A stretch of DNA of 64,000 nucleotides from Granulicella aggregans (GTDB taxonomy: Bacteria; Acidobacteriota; Terriglobia; Terriglobales; Acidobacteriaceae): positions 62,001-126,000 of the forward strand of contig NZ_JACHIP010000007.1 of assembly GCF_014203275.1 (NCBI RefSeq). Reading direction: 5' to 3'. Shown here in pieces: positions 51,730 through 59,980 of the stretch; within the stretch, counting starts at the first letter, position 1, and every line of letters starts with the position of its first letter. A model generated the notes under the pieces. The model had not been told where the DNA came from, searched no databases, and saw only the letters and a list, made by a program, of their open reading frames with translations. The translations under genes were made by a program, and so were the position numbers.

Positions 51730-52449
51730 TCAGTCCAGCCCATTCGGCTCGTCGGCTTCAGCCACGAACCTATAACCCACCCAGGGCTCGGTCTGGATGT
51801 ACTGCTCGCCGCGATCGCCCAGTTTCTTTCGAAGCTGCCCAATCGCTACGCGAAGATACTCCGGTTGAGAGACGGCATTTGCGCCCCACACTGCATTCAG
51901 CAGATCACGATGAGGCAGCACCTTTCCAGGAGACTGCGCCATGTACAACAGGAGCTCAAACTGCTTCGGCGTCAAGTGAATCTCGTTCTCCCGCACGGTC
52001 ACGCGATGCTGCGGCACATTGATTACAAAATCGCCAAGGTCTACGGATTGACTCTTCGGCGTATCGGCACTTTGGCGGCGTAGATGCGCTCGAATCCGCG
52101 CCTTCAGCTCTTGAATGTTGAATGGCTTGGTCACGTAATCGTCCGCGCCCGCGTCGAGCGCTGCCACCTTCGCTCCCTCCTGCTCGCGCACACTCAACAC
52201 GATGATCGGGGTCTGCGCAATCGAGCGTATCTCGCGGCACAACTCCACGCCGCTCATCTCCGGCATAGAAAGATCGGTGATGACAAGGTCAGGCCTCCAC
52301 TCGCGAAAGACGATCAACCCATCGAGTCCGTTGTCCGCTGTCCTGATCTCATACCCCTGGCTGCCGAGCGTCACCTGCAGCGTCCGCAGAATCTGCTTTT
52401 CGTCATCAATCAGCAGAAGCTTCGCCCGATCCTGCTTGTCATTCGTCAT
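51730..52449 (-). CDS. kdpE: Response regulator KdpE
   Basis: A 239-residue OmpR-type regulator: receiver domain with LLLIDDEKQ, phospho-Asp59 (LVITDLSMPEMSG), VLSVREQE (Ser in the switch place) and DYVTKPFN, then a winged-helix DNA-binding domain (LTPKQFELLLYMAQSPGKVLPHRDLLNAVWG, and YLRVAIGQLRKKL). It should bind the repeats just downstream and turn on kdpFABC under K+ limitation. The ATG at 52449 overlaps the end of the KdpD gene; the frame is open further upstream but inside kdpD. Confidence 0.95.
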   Translation of the reverse strand: MTNDKQDRAKLLLIDDEKQILRTLQVTLGSQGYEIRTADNGLDGLIVFREWRPDLVITDLSMPEMSGVELCREIRSIAQTPIIVLSVREQEGAKVAALDAGADDYVTKPFNIQELKARIRAHLRRQSADTPKSQSVDLGDFVINVPQHRVTVRENEIHLTPKQFELLLYMAQSPGKVLPHRDLLNAVWGANAVSQPEYLRVAIGQLRKKLGDRGEQYIQTEPWVGYRFVAEADEPNGLD

Positions 52450-53578
52450 CATCTTCATCCTTTTCGGGCTGGGTGACGATATGCACGTCGACCGTTGGCA
52501 CATCACTCAAAAAGCGTTGAATCGAGTAGTAGTAAAAATACTTGCGCAGACCTTTGATCTGCGATCTTCCGAAGATTACCTGAGTGATTCGCTTCTCGCG
52601 CACCAGTTGCGCAGCCGCAAGTGGAACACTCTTCGCGGCCACCCGCACCACGCTGGCCTTTAGGTTCGTTGCGAACTGGAGGTTGTTTTCAAGTGCGCGC
52701 TCTTCTTCTTCCGAACTCTTACGCCCATCCTGAACATTCAAAACATATAGCTCGCCTTCAACGGCATCCGCCAACCGAGCTCCTCGCGCGATCAGGTATC
52801 TGGCCCGAGGATTGGCGCTGATGCACACCAGCACGCGCTCCCGCACCGCCCAGTTATCGCGGATATGATGAGAGTCCATATAGCTGGTCAGCGTCTTGTC
52901 GACCGCCTTGCTAACGTGCTGCAAGGCAAGCTCGCGCAGTGCGATCAGGTTGCCGCGGCGGAAGAAGTTTGAAAGAGAGCGCTCGACCCGAGCCACAGGA
53001 TAAATGTCACCGCGCCGCATTCTCTCCTGAAGTGCCTCTGGAGTCAGGTCGGCCATCACGACTTCATCAGCCTGCTGAATTACCCAGTCCGGCACGGTCT
53101 CGCGAATCTCGACTCCGGTCACTCGCTGGACGGTAGGCGCCACGGTCTCGATGTGCTGCACGTTGATCGTCGAAAGCACATCGATCTTCGCCTGCAACAG
53201 CTCCTGCACATCCTGCCAGCGCTTTGTGTTTCGACTTCCCTCGATGTTGGTATGGGCGAGTTCATCGACCAGCACGATCTGCGGACGTCGCGCCAGGATC
53301 GCATCGAGATCCATCTCCTCGAACGCAACACCGCGATAATCGATCTGCCGACGCGGAATCACGTCCATCTTCTCAATCAGCTCCGCCGTCCGCGCCCTGC
53401 CATGGCTCTCGACGACGCCCACGACGATATCCTCGCCGCGCTCCTTGCGCCGGATAGCCTCGCTCAACATGCTGTAAGTCTTGCCCACTCCCGGCGCATA
53501 GCCCAGAAAGAGCTTGAGCGTTCCGCGCGTCTTCTCGGGATCGGCATGGGCCAGCCACTCTTCAGGGGTCTTCGGCAT
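52439..53578 (-). CDS. kdpD: KdpD N-terminal half: KdpD and Usp domains, no kinase
   Basis: A 379-residue cytosolic protein: the KdpD domain with Walker A GYAPGVGKTYSML (residues about 26-38), VVGVVESHGRARTAELI, VLVDELAHTNIEGSRNTKRWQDV and IETVAPTVQRVTGVEI, then a Usp-like domain (RERVLVCISANPRARYLIARGARLA, and VAAKSVPLAAAQLVREKRITQVIFG). It stops with EDDDE before any membrane or kinase region. E. coli KdpD has both parts in one chain of 894 residues. Free N-terminal KdpD proteins are known, e.g. in cyanobacteria. It overlaps kdpE, so the two are coupled. The matching kinase half is divergent at 53607. Confidence 0.88.
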   Translation of the reverse strand: MPKTPEEWLAHADPEKTRGTLKLFLGYAPGVGKTYSMLSEAIRRKERGEDIVVGVVESHGRARTAELIEKMDVIPRRQIDYRGVAFEEMDLDAILARRPQIVLVDELAHTNIEGSRNTKRWQDVQELLQAKIDVLSTINVQHIETVAPTVQRVTGVEIRETVPDWVIQQADEVVMADLTPEALQERMRRGDIYPVARVERSLSNFFRRGNLIALRELALQHVSKAVDKTLTSYMDSHHIRDNWAVRERVLVCISANPRARYLIARGARLADAVEGELYVLNVQDGRKSSEEEERALENNLQFATNLKASVVRVAAKSVPLAAAQLVREKRITQVIFGRSQIKGLRKYFYYYSIQRFLSDVPTVDVHIVTQPEKDEDDDE

Positions 53579-53606
53579 CGCAGGGCACTCGAACCTTCAC
53601 GCTATC

Positions 53607-55058
53607 ATGTCAACCATGCAGATGCGGTTGCTGGTCAAGGTCATCCCGTACATCGTCTCCACCGTCGTGCTTGCCCTGATCGTGTATGTCTACTTTCATC
53701 TCATCCGCGTGAACACTACGACGGTTGCGATGACGCTGATCATCGACATCCTCTTAGTCGCGGCGTACTGGGGATTTCGTCCGTCTCTTTACACTTCTCT
53801 GGCGGCGGCCCTCTGTTTCAACTACTACTTTCTGCCACCATTCCTCACCTTCACCGTCTCGGACTCGCAGAACTGGATCGCCCTCACGGCATTCCTCGGC
53901 ACCGGCATCATCGCCAGCAATCTCTCCGACCGCGCCCAGACCGAGACTCGCATCTCCAACAAGCGCCGCCGCGAAGCCGAGCGCCTCTACGAGTTCAGCC
54001 AGCAGCTTCTGGTCGCCCCAAACGTCGTCGAGCTCGTCGGAACGGTGCCCGCAAAGCTGGTGGACATCTTTGCCCTCCGCGACGTCGCCCTCTACCTGCA
54101 ATCGCGCAACCGTACCTACCGGTCCCATCAGGAGTTCTTCGCGAACGATCGCGAGCTTCGCGTCGCAGCCCAGGTGCAGGACCACTCCACCCGCGAGGGC
54201 AACATCACCTTCGTGCCCATCCGTCTCGGCATGCGCCCCATCGGAGCGTTCGCAATCGCGGGAACCGGCGTGTCGCGCGAGACTCTCGATGCCATCGGCG
54301 GCCTGATCGCGATCGCGGTGGAGCGCGCCCGTGCCGTAGAGACGCTCAGTCGAAGCGAAGCCGGTCGCGAAAGCGAACGCCTTCGCAACGCCATTCTCGA
54401 CTCCGTGACCCACCAGCTGCGGACGCCACTCACCTCCATCACCATGGCCATCTCAGCGCTCCGCAACGATCCAGATCTGCCCGAAGAGGCGAAGTCCGAG
54501 ATGATGATCGTCATCGACGAAGAGGCGGAGCGCCTCAATCAGCTCATCTCGCAGGCAGTCGAGATGGCAGAACTCGACACCGACGACGTCAAGCTCGAAC
54601 TGTCTCCCAGCGATATAGAGCCGCTCTTGTCCGAGGCATTGCGCGAGGCCAAGATCAACCACGCGCATCATCCCGTGGAAATCCACGTTGCGCCCGAGCT
54701 GCCGAAGGTCTGGCTTGACCACGCCCGCATCGTGAAGGTGCTGCTTCACCTCATCGAGAACGCCGCCAACTATTCGCCTGCCGGAACTCCAATCATCCTG
54801 AGCGCGGAGCCGAGCGGCAAGTGTGTTGTGGTGAGTGTCGCGGACCGCGGACCAGGAATCGACGACCTTGAGCGAATGATGATCTTCGATAAGTTCTATC
54901 GCGGCGAGAGCCAACGCTTCCGCGTCCAGGGCACCGGCATGGGACTCGCTATCGCGAAGGCCATCGTCGAAGCCCATCACGGCACGATCGGCGTCACCAG
55001 CCAGCTCGGGCAGGGCTCCGTCTTTTCCTTCACACTCCCTGTAAACGCCCCCGCGTGA
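53607..55058 (+). CDS. Sensor histidine kinase, KdpD C-terminal-like (DUF4118, GAF, HisKA, HATPase)
   Basis: A 483-residue kinase. Order: four membrane helices of DUF4118 type (VLALIVYVYFHLI, NYYFLPPFLTFTVSDSQNW) in residues about 10-110, a coiled linker, a GAF-like region (residues about 130-245), HisKA with phospho-His269 in DSVTHQLRTPLTSI, and an ATPase domain (LIENAANYSPAGTPIILSA, ADRGPGIDD, GTGMGLAIAKAIVEAH). It starts 28 bp from the N-terminal KdpD gene and is divergent to it. The 379 plus 483 residues sum to a normal KdpD, so this is the missing half, moved to the other strand. Confidence 0.88.
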   Translation: MSTMQMRLLVKVIPYIVSTVVLALIVYVYFHLIRVNTTTVAMTLIIDILLVAAYWGFRPSLYTSLAAALCFNYYFLPPFLTFTVSDSQNWIALTAFLGTGIIASNLSDRAQTETRISNKRRREAERLYEFSQQLLVAPNVVELVGTVPAKLVDIFALRDVALYLQSRNRTYRSHQEFFANDRELRVAAQVQDHSTREGNITFVPIRLGMRPIGAFAIAGTGVSRETLDAIGGLIAIAVERARAVETLSRSEAGRESERLRNAILDSVTHQLRTPLTSITMAISALRNDPDLPEEAKSEMMIVIDEEAERLNQLISQAVEMAELDTDDVKLELSPSDIEPLLSEALREAKINHAHHPVEIHVAPELPKVWLDHARIVKVLLHLIENAANYSPAGTPIILSAEPSGKCVVVSVADRGPGIDDLERMMIFDKFYRGESQRFRVQGTGMGLAIAKAIVEAHHGTIGVTSQLGQGSVFSFTLPVNAPA

Positions 55059-55082
55059 GCACCCTGCAGACCGTTCGGGTGC

Positions 55083-55117
55083 CCCATCCATGCGCGGTCT
55101 CATCGCGAACGGGTGGG
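55083..55117. repeat. Dispersed palindromic repeat, GTGCCCCAT...GTGGGAC type (copy 4)
   Basis: GTGCCCCATCCATGCGCGGT and the distal arm GGGTGGGACG flank a CTCATCGCG loop. The outer stem is imperfect, with a second short GCGCG/CGCG pairing inside. It sits between two convergent genes. Confidence 0.65.
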
Positions 55118-55142
55118 ACGTACAAGGTCCAGATCGCCGACC

Positions 55143-55814
55143 CTAAACCCGCGCCACAATGCCACCAATTTCAACCGACTCGATCACCCGCTTCGGATAT
55201 CCCACCTTCGCCACTTGAATCATCGCCCGACCGACCTCTTCCGTCGTCGTAATGTATTTGGGGATCAACGCTCGCAGAATCGGGAGTAACGGCGCGGTGA
55301 TCGTATACAGAATCCGATAAGCCTTCGTCTTTGAGACGATCCCATGCAACGGCTGAATCATCCCCGGCCGAAACATGTACGCCGCCATAAAGGGCATCGC
55401 CAGTAAATCGTTCTCTGTCTTTCCCTTTACCCGCGCCCACATCGTTCCGCCATGCTCGCTACTATCTGTGCCCGCACCAGAAACATACAGGAAGGTCATC
55501 GCAGGATTCATCTTTACCAATGTCCGTGCGGCAGCCGTGGTCACATCATAGGTGACCTTCCGATACGCCTCTTCGCTCATCCCCGCGGAAGAAACTCCAA
55601 GCGTGAAGAAGCACGCATCGAGCCCTGTCAGCTGCTCTTCGATCGACGCGTAATCGAGAAAATCCCGGTGCACAATCTCTTCAAGCTTCGCGTCTGACTG
55701 GCCCGAAGCGCTTCGAACCACACTCACTACGCGCGTCACATCCGGATCAATCAGGCACTCGCGCAGAACTCCCTGGCCCACCATTCCGGTCGCTCCAAAA
55801 AGGATCACTTGCAT
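55143..55814 (-). CDS. NAD(P)H-binding Rossmann-fold protein (epimerase-like)
   Basis: A 223-residue atypical SDR: VILFGATGMVGQGVLRECL (nucleotide-binding GxxGxxG), DACFFTLGVSSAGMSEEAYRKVTYDVT, and YVSGAGTDSSEHGGTMWARVKGKTENDL, where the usual Yxxx-K is replaced by a WxxxK pattern (WARVKGK). This is common in the NmrA/HTATIP2-like branch. Substrate unknown; may have a regulatory or redox-sensing role. Six bases follow between its start and the stop of the CRTAC1 gene, so both are likely co-transcribed. Confidence 0.82.
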   Translation of the reverse strand: MQVILFGATGMVGQGVLRECLIDPDVTRVVSVVRSASGQSDAKLEEIVHRDFLDYASIEEQLTGLDACFFTLGVSSAGMSEEAYRKVTYDVTTAAARTLVKMNPAMTFLYVSGAGTDSSEHGGTMWARVKGKTENDLLAMPFMAAYMFRPGMIQPLHGIVSKTKAYRILYTITAPLLPILRALIPKYITTTEEVGRAMIQVAKVGYPKRVIESVEIGGIVARV

Positions 55815-55820
55815 CGCCCG

Positions 55821-57662
55821 CTACTCCTTTTTGCCTGCGCCACTACCCTCGACCACCTTGAAGATTCCGTCCACGCCCGCAAGCTTGATCTTTTCGGTAA
55901 CGCCACTCGGCCAGTGAACCTCTACTTCATCCACCGCCGTCGCATCCCCAAGCCCGAAGTGCAGCCGCTTGTCGCTGGTCGAAGCGAAGCTGCCGCCGCT
56001 CACCACATCCCCGCGCTGCTTGAAGTTCGCCGTCTTCACATACACTGTCGCGCCGACGGCATCGCGAGGACTCTTCGCCCCACCGACAAGCTCCAGCTCA
56101 ACCCAGTGATTCTTGTTCTCCGAAACGTTCCGCAAGAACGACGGCGTCCCATCCATGTTGTTGATGATCGCGTCGATCTTGCCATCGTTGAAGAGGTCGC
56201 CGAACGCCAGCCCCCGTCCAACCCCAGTCTTCGCGAGGCTCGAGCCCTCAACCGCAGCCACTACCTCCAGCTTGCCCTTGTTGCTATGAAACAGCAGAGG
56301 CCGCTGCTTCCAACTTGTGCCCCAAGGCATGTTGTCGACCTCCGGATACACATGCCCGTTCGCCTCCAGCAGGTCCAGCCAGCCATCGTTGTCGTAGTCG
56401 AAGAATGCCGTGCCCCATCCCAGGAACGGCACCGTAGGCTCGGCGATCCCCATCTGGTAGCTCACATCGGTAAAGTTCGCATCGCCGTCATTCCGATAGA
56501 GCGGCTTGTAGTCATCGGAGAAGGTCGTGTTGTACAGATCGACCTTGCCGTTGTGCGTCAGGTCGCCCGAAGCGATGCCCATCGACGCCGTCTCTCGTCC
56601 ACCCTCATTCAGCGCGTAGCCGGAGGCAAAACTGTCGTCCTCAAACGTGCCATCGCCCTTGTTGATGTAGAGGTAGTTCGGCGTGGAGTCGTCAGCGACC
56701 AACAAGTCCACCTTGCCATCGTTGTTCACGTCGATGAAGAGCGACGCGAGTCCATAGTAGGAAGACTTCGAGTCCGCCACGCCAGCTTTTTCGCTGACGT
56801 CTGTGAAGGTTCCATCGCCGTTGTTATGGAAGAGATGATCCGGCTCACCCTTCAGTCCGCGCGGGCCGCACATCACCCGCACTCCGCGAAACTGGCAGAA
56901 GCTCCCCGCAACGCTCTGTGATCCGGATGCCGGTGGCTCAACCATGTCGTAGTGCACATATCCCGGGACAAAGAGATCGAGCCTGCCATCGCCGTCATAG
57001 TCTCCCCACGTCGCGCTGGTCGACCAGTTCCCAAGAGTGATGCCTGCCTTCTCTCCGACATCGGTGAACGTGCCGTTATGGTTGTTGTGATACAGCCGAT
57101 TCTTTCCGTAGTTCGAGACGAAGATATCCGGCCATCCATCGTTGTCGTAATCGGCAACGGCCACGCCGAAACCCCAGCGCTCATTCGTCACGCCAGCCTT
57201 CTCGGCCACGTTCGTAAAGGTGCCGTCATGGTTGTTATGGAACAACGCTGCGTGCGGCGCGGGAGCCTTGCCCGCCTCGGCCTCGAAGGTGGAACCGTTC
57301 AGCATGTAGATATCGAGCCAGCCGTCATTGTCATAGTCCAGCAGGCCGATGCCCGAACCGACCGTCTCAATGATGAAGTGCTTCTCCGGCGTCCCCATGG
57401 TGTGATGCCACTTCGCCAGGCCGCTCTTCTCGGCGATGTCCGTAAAGACCATCGGTCCCGTCTTCACAAATCCACCTGCAGTGATCGGACGGCGCTCTGC
57501 GTCGAGCACCGCTGCGTGCGCCCCCCCGGTGTTCACTCCCCCCATTCCCGAGTGCTGGCCACCCTCATTCTGCTTCTGCTTTTCGGAGTCAGGCGTAGCC
57601 TGCGCCCCCACGCTCACGCCCACCGCCAGAACTAGGCCTGCCACCCAAAAAATCCGCACCAT
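55821..57662 (-). CDS. Secreted CRTAC1-type FG-GAP/ASPIC protein
   Basis: A 613-residue exported protein: signal peptide (IFWVAGLVLAVGVSVGAQ), a short linker, about six to eight FG-GAP/VCBS beta-propeller repeats with the calcium-like loop DYDNDGWLDI, DYDGDGRLDL, DVNNDGKVDL, and a C-terminal ASPIC/UnbV domain (VEVHWPSGVTEKIKL). Such proteins are frequent in Acidobacteria and Planctomycetes; they are likely adhesion or surface proteins. The ATG at 57662 has AAGGA close ahead; the frame is open further upstream but there lacks a signal peptide. Confidence 0.88.
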   Translation of the reverse strand: MVRIFWVAGLVLAVGVSVGAQATPDSEKQKQNEGGQHSGMGGVNTGGAHAAVLDAERRPITAGGFVKTGPMVFTDIAEKSGLAKWHHTMGTPEKHFIIETVGSGIGLLDYDNDGWLDIYMLNGSTFEAEAGKAPAPHAALFHNNHDGTFTNVAEKAGVTNERWGFGVAVADYDNDGWPDIFVSNYGKNRLYHNNHNGTFTDVGEKAGITLGNWSTSATWGDYDGDGRLDLFVPGYVHYDMVEPPASGSQSVAGSFCQFRGVRVMCGPRGLKGEPDHLFHNNGDGTFTDVSEKAGVADSKSSYYGLASLFIDVNNDGKVDLLVADDSTPNYLYINKGDGTFEDDSFASGYALNEGGRETASMGIASGDLTHNGKVDLYNTTFSDDYKPLYRNDGDANFTDVSYQMGIAEPTVPFLGWGTAFFDYDNDGWLDLLEANGHVYPEVDNMPWGTSWKQRPLLFHSNKGKLEVVAAVEGSSLAKTGVGRGLAFGDLFNDGKIDAIINNMDGTPSFLRNVSENKNHWVELELVGGAKSPRDAVGATVYVKTANFKQRGDVVSGGSFASTSDKRLHFGLGDATAVDEVEVHWPSGVTEKIKLAGVDGIFKVVEGSGAGKKE

Positions 57663-57777
57663 TGTTTCCTTCAAAGTCACACGCTCTCCGGTGCATACAA
57701 TACACCCTAAGACCCACTCCCACATCCACCAAGGGGTGGAGACTTTCTTCGACGATTTGCCTACGTATGCCCGGGTG

Positions 57778-57811
57778 CCCCATCCATGCAGCTTCACCGC
57801 ATGGGTGGGAC
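57778..57811. repeat. Dispersed palindromic repeat, GTGCCCCAT...GTGGGAC type (copy 5)
   Basis: CCCATCCATGC, loop AGCTTCACC, GCATGGGTGGG: an 11-bp stem with one G-T pair, flanked by GTGC and AC. It lies between the rlmN stop and the CRTAC1 gene. Confidence 0.78.
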
Positions 57812-57832
57812 GTAAAACCTTCGCACCACCGC

Positions 57833-59176
57833 TTATTGCGCAGCCGCGATCTCCACCAACCCAGCCTCTTCCGCCACCGTCCGCTTCAACTGTCCGCAAG
57901 CAGCATAGATGTCCCGCCCACGCGGACGGCGAATGTAGGTCGGCAGCCCGCCATCGATCAGCATCTTCTGAAAGATGGCCACGTCTTCAGGCGTCGGCTG
58001 ATGATAAGCAATCCCCGGCCCGGGATTCCAGACGATCAAATTGACCTTGGCCTTGGTCCCACCGAGCAGCGCCAGCACCTCCCGCGCATGCATCGGCTGG
58101 TCATTTACGCCTCCCAATAAGACGTACTCAAACGTCACATACTCGCGCTTGCCCAGCGGAATCGTATCGACTGCTTCGAGCAGCGCCGCGATGTTCCACT
58201 TCCTCGTGATCGGCATGATCTCCGCCCGAACCGTATCGTTCGAAGCATTCAGCGAGAGCGCCAGCTTCGGCCGCACCGTCTCCTGCGCGAATCGCCGAAT
58301 CGCCGGCTCAATCCCGCTCGTCGACACAGTCATGCGCGACTCGGGAATACCCATCGCGCCCGACAGCAGCCGCACGCTATCCATAAAGGAGTCGTAGTTC
58401 AGAAACGGCTCGCCCATGCCCATGAACACAAGGTTGATCCTGTCCTGCCCTACCTTGATTCCCTGCCGCGCCAGCACCGACGCCACCTGCCCCGCGATCT
58501 CACCAGCCGTAAGGTTTCGCTTGATCCCCAGCTTCGCGGTCAGGCAAAACTGACAATTGACCGCGCACCCCACCTGACTCGAGATACAAATCGTCGCCCG
58601 ACGGTATCCACTCTTCTCCAGCGTCCCAACGTCCTGAAACCTCTTCCGCCTTCCAGGTGAGGAGGTGTCATCCTGAGCGGAGTCTGGCGCGTCCTTTGCG
58701 CCAGACGAAGTCGAAGGACCCGCTTCCCCTCGTGCCCCATTCATCGCAGCTTCATCGCGATGCGTGGGACCGCCCACGCTTTCAATTTCATCAATCTCCC
58801 CAGCCTCTTCCGCAGCGGCTTCGCTCCCATCCCCGCGCTCGCCGCCATCGCCCTCGGGCATCCAGACGGTCTCGACCGTCTCCCCATCACCCATCCGCAT
58901 TAGGTACCGCTCGGTGCCATCGACCGAGGTCGCCGTCTGCGCGATCACCGGCCTGCCCACGACGAACCCCTCCGCCGCCAGCCGCTCCCTCACCTCAACC
59001 GGCAGCGTAGTAATCTCCGCCAGGGACTCAACCCGTCCTTTGTACAGAGCCTCAAAGATCTGCGTCGCCCGATACTTCGTCAGCCCAAGCTCCACAACAA
59101 GCGCCTGCAACTCCGCCAGCGTCTTCCCAAAGAGAGCCTTGCCAATGGATGTCAAATTTATTGCCGACTGCTCCAT
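57833..59176 (-). CDS. rlmN: 23S rRNA (adenine-2503-C2)-methyltransferase RlmN with an inserted loop
   Basis: A radical-SAM enzyme that methylates A2503 of 23S rRNA and A37 of some tRNAs. The N-terminal domain reads SIGKALFGKTLAELQALVVELG. The Fe-S cysteines are C204, C208 and C211 in CAVNCQFC, with GMGEPFLNYD and the C-terminal Cys in YAACGQL. About 447 residues, against 350-380 usually. The excess is a low-complexity insert (residues about 109-191) between VWMPE and RATICISSQ, much of it encoded by dispersed repeats. The ATG at 59176 follows AAGGCAGGAG; the insert keeps the frame, so the enzyme may still work. Confidence 0.93.
   Translation of the reverse strand: MEQSAINLTSIGKALFGKTLAELQALVVELGLTKYRATQIFEALYKGRVESLAEITTLPVEVRERLAAEGFVVGRPVIAQTATSVDGTERYLMRMGDGETVETVWMPEGDGGERGDGSEAAAEEAGEIDEIESVGGPTHRDEAAMNGARGEAGPSTSSGAKDAPDSAQDDTSSPGRRKRFQDVGTLEKSGYRRATICISSQVGCAVNCQFCLTAKLGIKRNLTAGEIAGQVASVLARQGIKVGQDRINLVFMGMGEPFLNYDSFMDSVRLLSGAMGIPESRMTVSTSGIEPAIRRFAQETVRPKLALSLNASNDTVRAEIMPITRKWNIAALLEAVDTIPLGKREYVTFEYVLLGGVNDQPMHAREVLALLGGTKAKVNLIVWNPGPGIAYHQPTPEDVAIFQKMLIDGGLPTYIRRPRGRDIYAACGQLKRTVAEEAGLVEIAAAQ
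58658..58776. repeat. Two dispersed repeats embedded in rlmN
   Basis: Positions 58667-58728 hold GTCATCCTGAGCGGAGTCT, an inner GGCGC...GCGCC hairpin and GTCGAAGGACCCGC, as at 46.9 kb. Positions 58732-58776 hold GTGCCCCATTCATCGC, loop AGCTTCATC and GCGATGCGTGGGAC, copy 6 of the palindromic type. They are in frame and encode VGGPTHRDEAAMNGARGEAG and the following Ser/Asp-rich residues of RlmN. Confidence 0.85.
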
Positions 59177-59265
59177 ACTCCTGCCTTCTACGATCACTCT
59201 CAAGTTTACGATGACTGTGCCGACGAAATAGCGCCTACCCGGCAGTTCTGTGTAAGCTCCTGCAT

Positions 59266-59907
59266 ATGTCCTACGCAGATGATCCGGAAGGCTGGCATCG
59301 CCTCCGCGATGCGTATGCCCGTATGTCAGACAAAGAACTCCTCCTGTTGAACAATCAATTCGACAGTCTCACCGACGACGCGCAAGGCCTACTTCGCAAC
59401 GAACTCACCAGACGCAAGCTTTCCGCGTCGTCCGCTATCTTGCCCGACATGGCGGAAGCACCTTCTGAACTCAGTGCCGAGGATACGGAGGAAGGCGATG
59501 CCTACTTTCCGGCCGATCTCCTTCAGAGGGGCGGTGTAGCCCTCTGCGAATGCGACACGACCGACGAAGCCAACTTCGTCAGCTTCATCCTTGGAGAAGA
59601 ACGCATCGCCTCAGACATTCGTCGCAACGAAGGAAGATCCGACCTTCGCCTTCCGCAGGTGCTTGTCGCTCCTGACGATCTGGAAAAGGCGAAGCAGGTC
59701 CTGAACAGCGCCAACCTGACCGAACTCCGCCCGCGATTCGAAGCCGAATCAGCCATTACAAGCCGCGACTTCGCACCACCAACTTGCCCGAACTGCTCGT
59801 CTGAAGAACTCTTCCTCGAAAGCGTCGAGCCAACCAACACCTGGGTCTGCGAAGACTGCGGCACCACCTGGCAAGATCCGCCGATAGGGCCGCTCCCTGC
59901 CCATTGA
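59266..59907 (+). CDS. DUF2007-like protein with C-terminal zinc ribbon
   Basis: A 213-residue soluble protein. An N-terminal helical part (SDKELLLLNNQFDSLTDDAQGLLRNELTRR) precedes a region resembling DUF2007 (LCECDTTDEANFVSFILGEERIASDI...LPQVLVAPDDLEKAKQVL), ending with a four-cysteine ribbon (CPNCSSEELFL, then CEDCGTTW). DUF2007 is a presumed signal-transducing domain; the ribbon should bind zinc. Function not known. It reads divergently from rlmN, 90 bp away. Confidence 0.78.
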   Translation: MSYADDPEGWHRLRDAYARMSDKELLLLNNQFDSLTDDAQGLLRNELTRRKLSASSAILPDMAEAPSELSAEDTEEGDAYFPADLLQRGGVALCECDTTDEANFVSFILGEERIASDIRRNEGRSDLRLPQVLVAPDDLEKAKQVLNSANLTELRPRFEAESAITSRDFAPPTCPNCSSEELFLESVEPTNTWVCEDCGTTWQDPPIGPLPAH

Positions 59908-59980
59908 CTCCGCCCTTTCCCAAGTAGCCCGAATCTGCACGAAATCCAACCCTTTCCCGCTGTGAAACAATAGTCAAAAT

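Noticed and set aside
53153..54718. 521-codon plus-strand frame across the KdpD/kinase junction
   Set aside because: Arg/His/Pro-rich shadow of both genes; the real plus-strand gene starts at 53607 in another frame.
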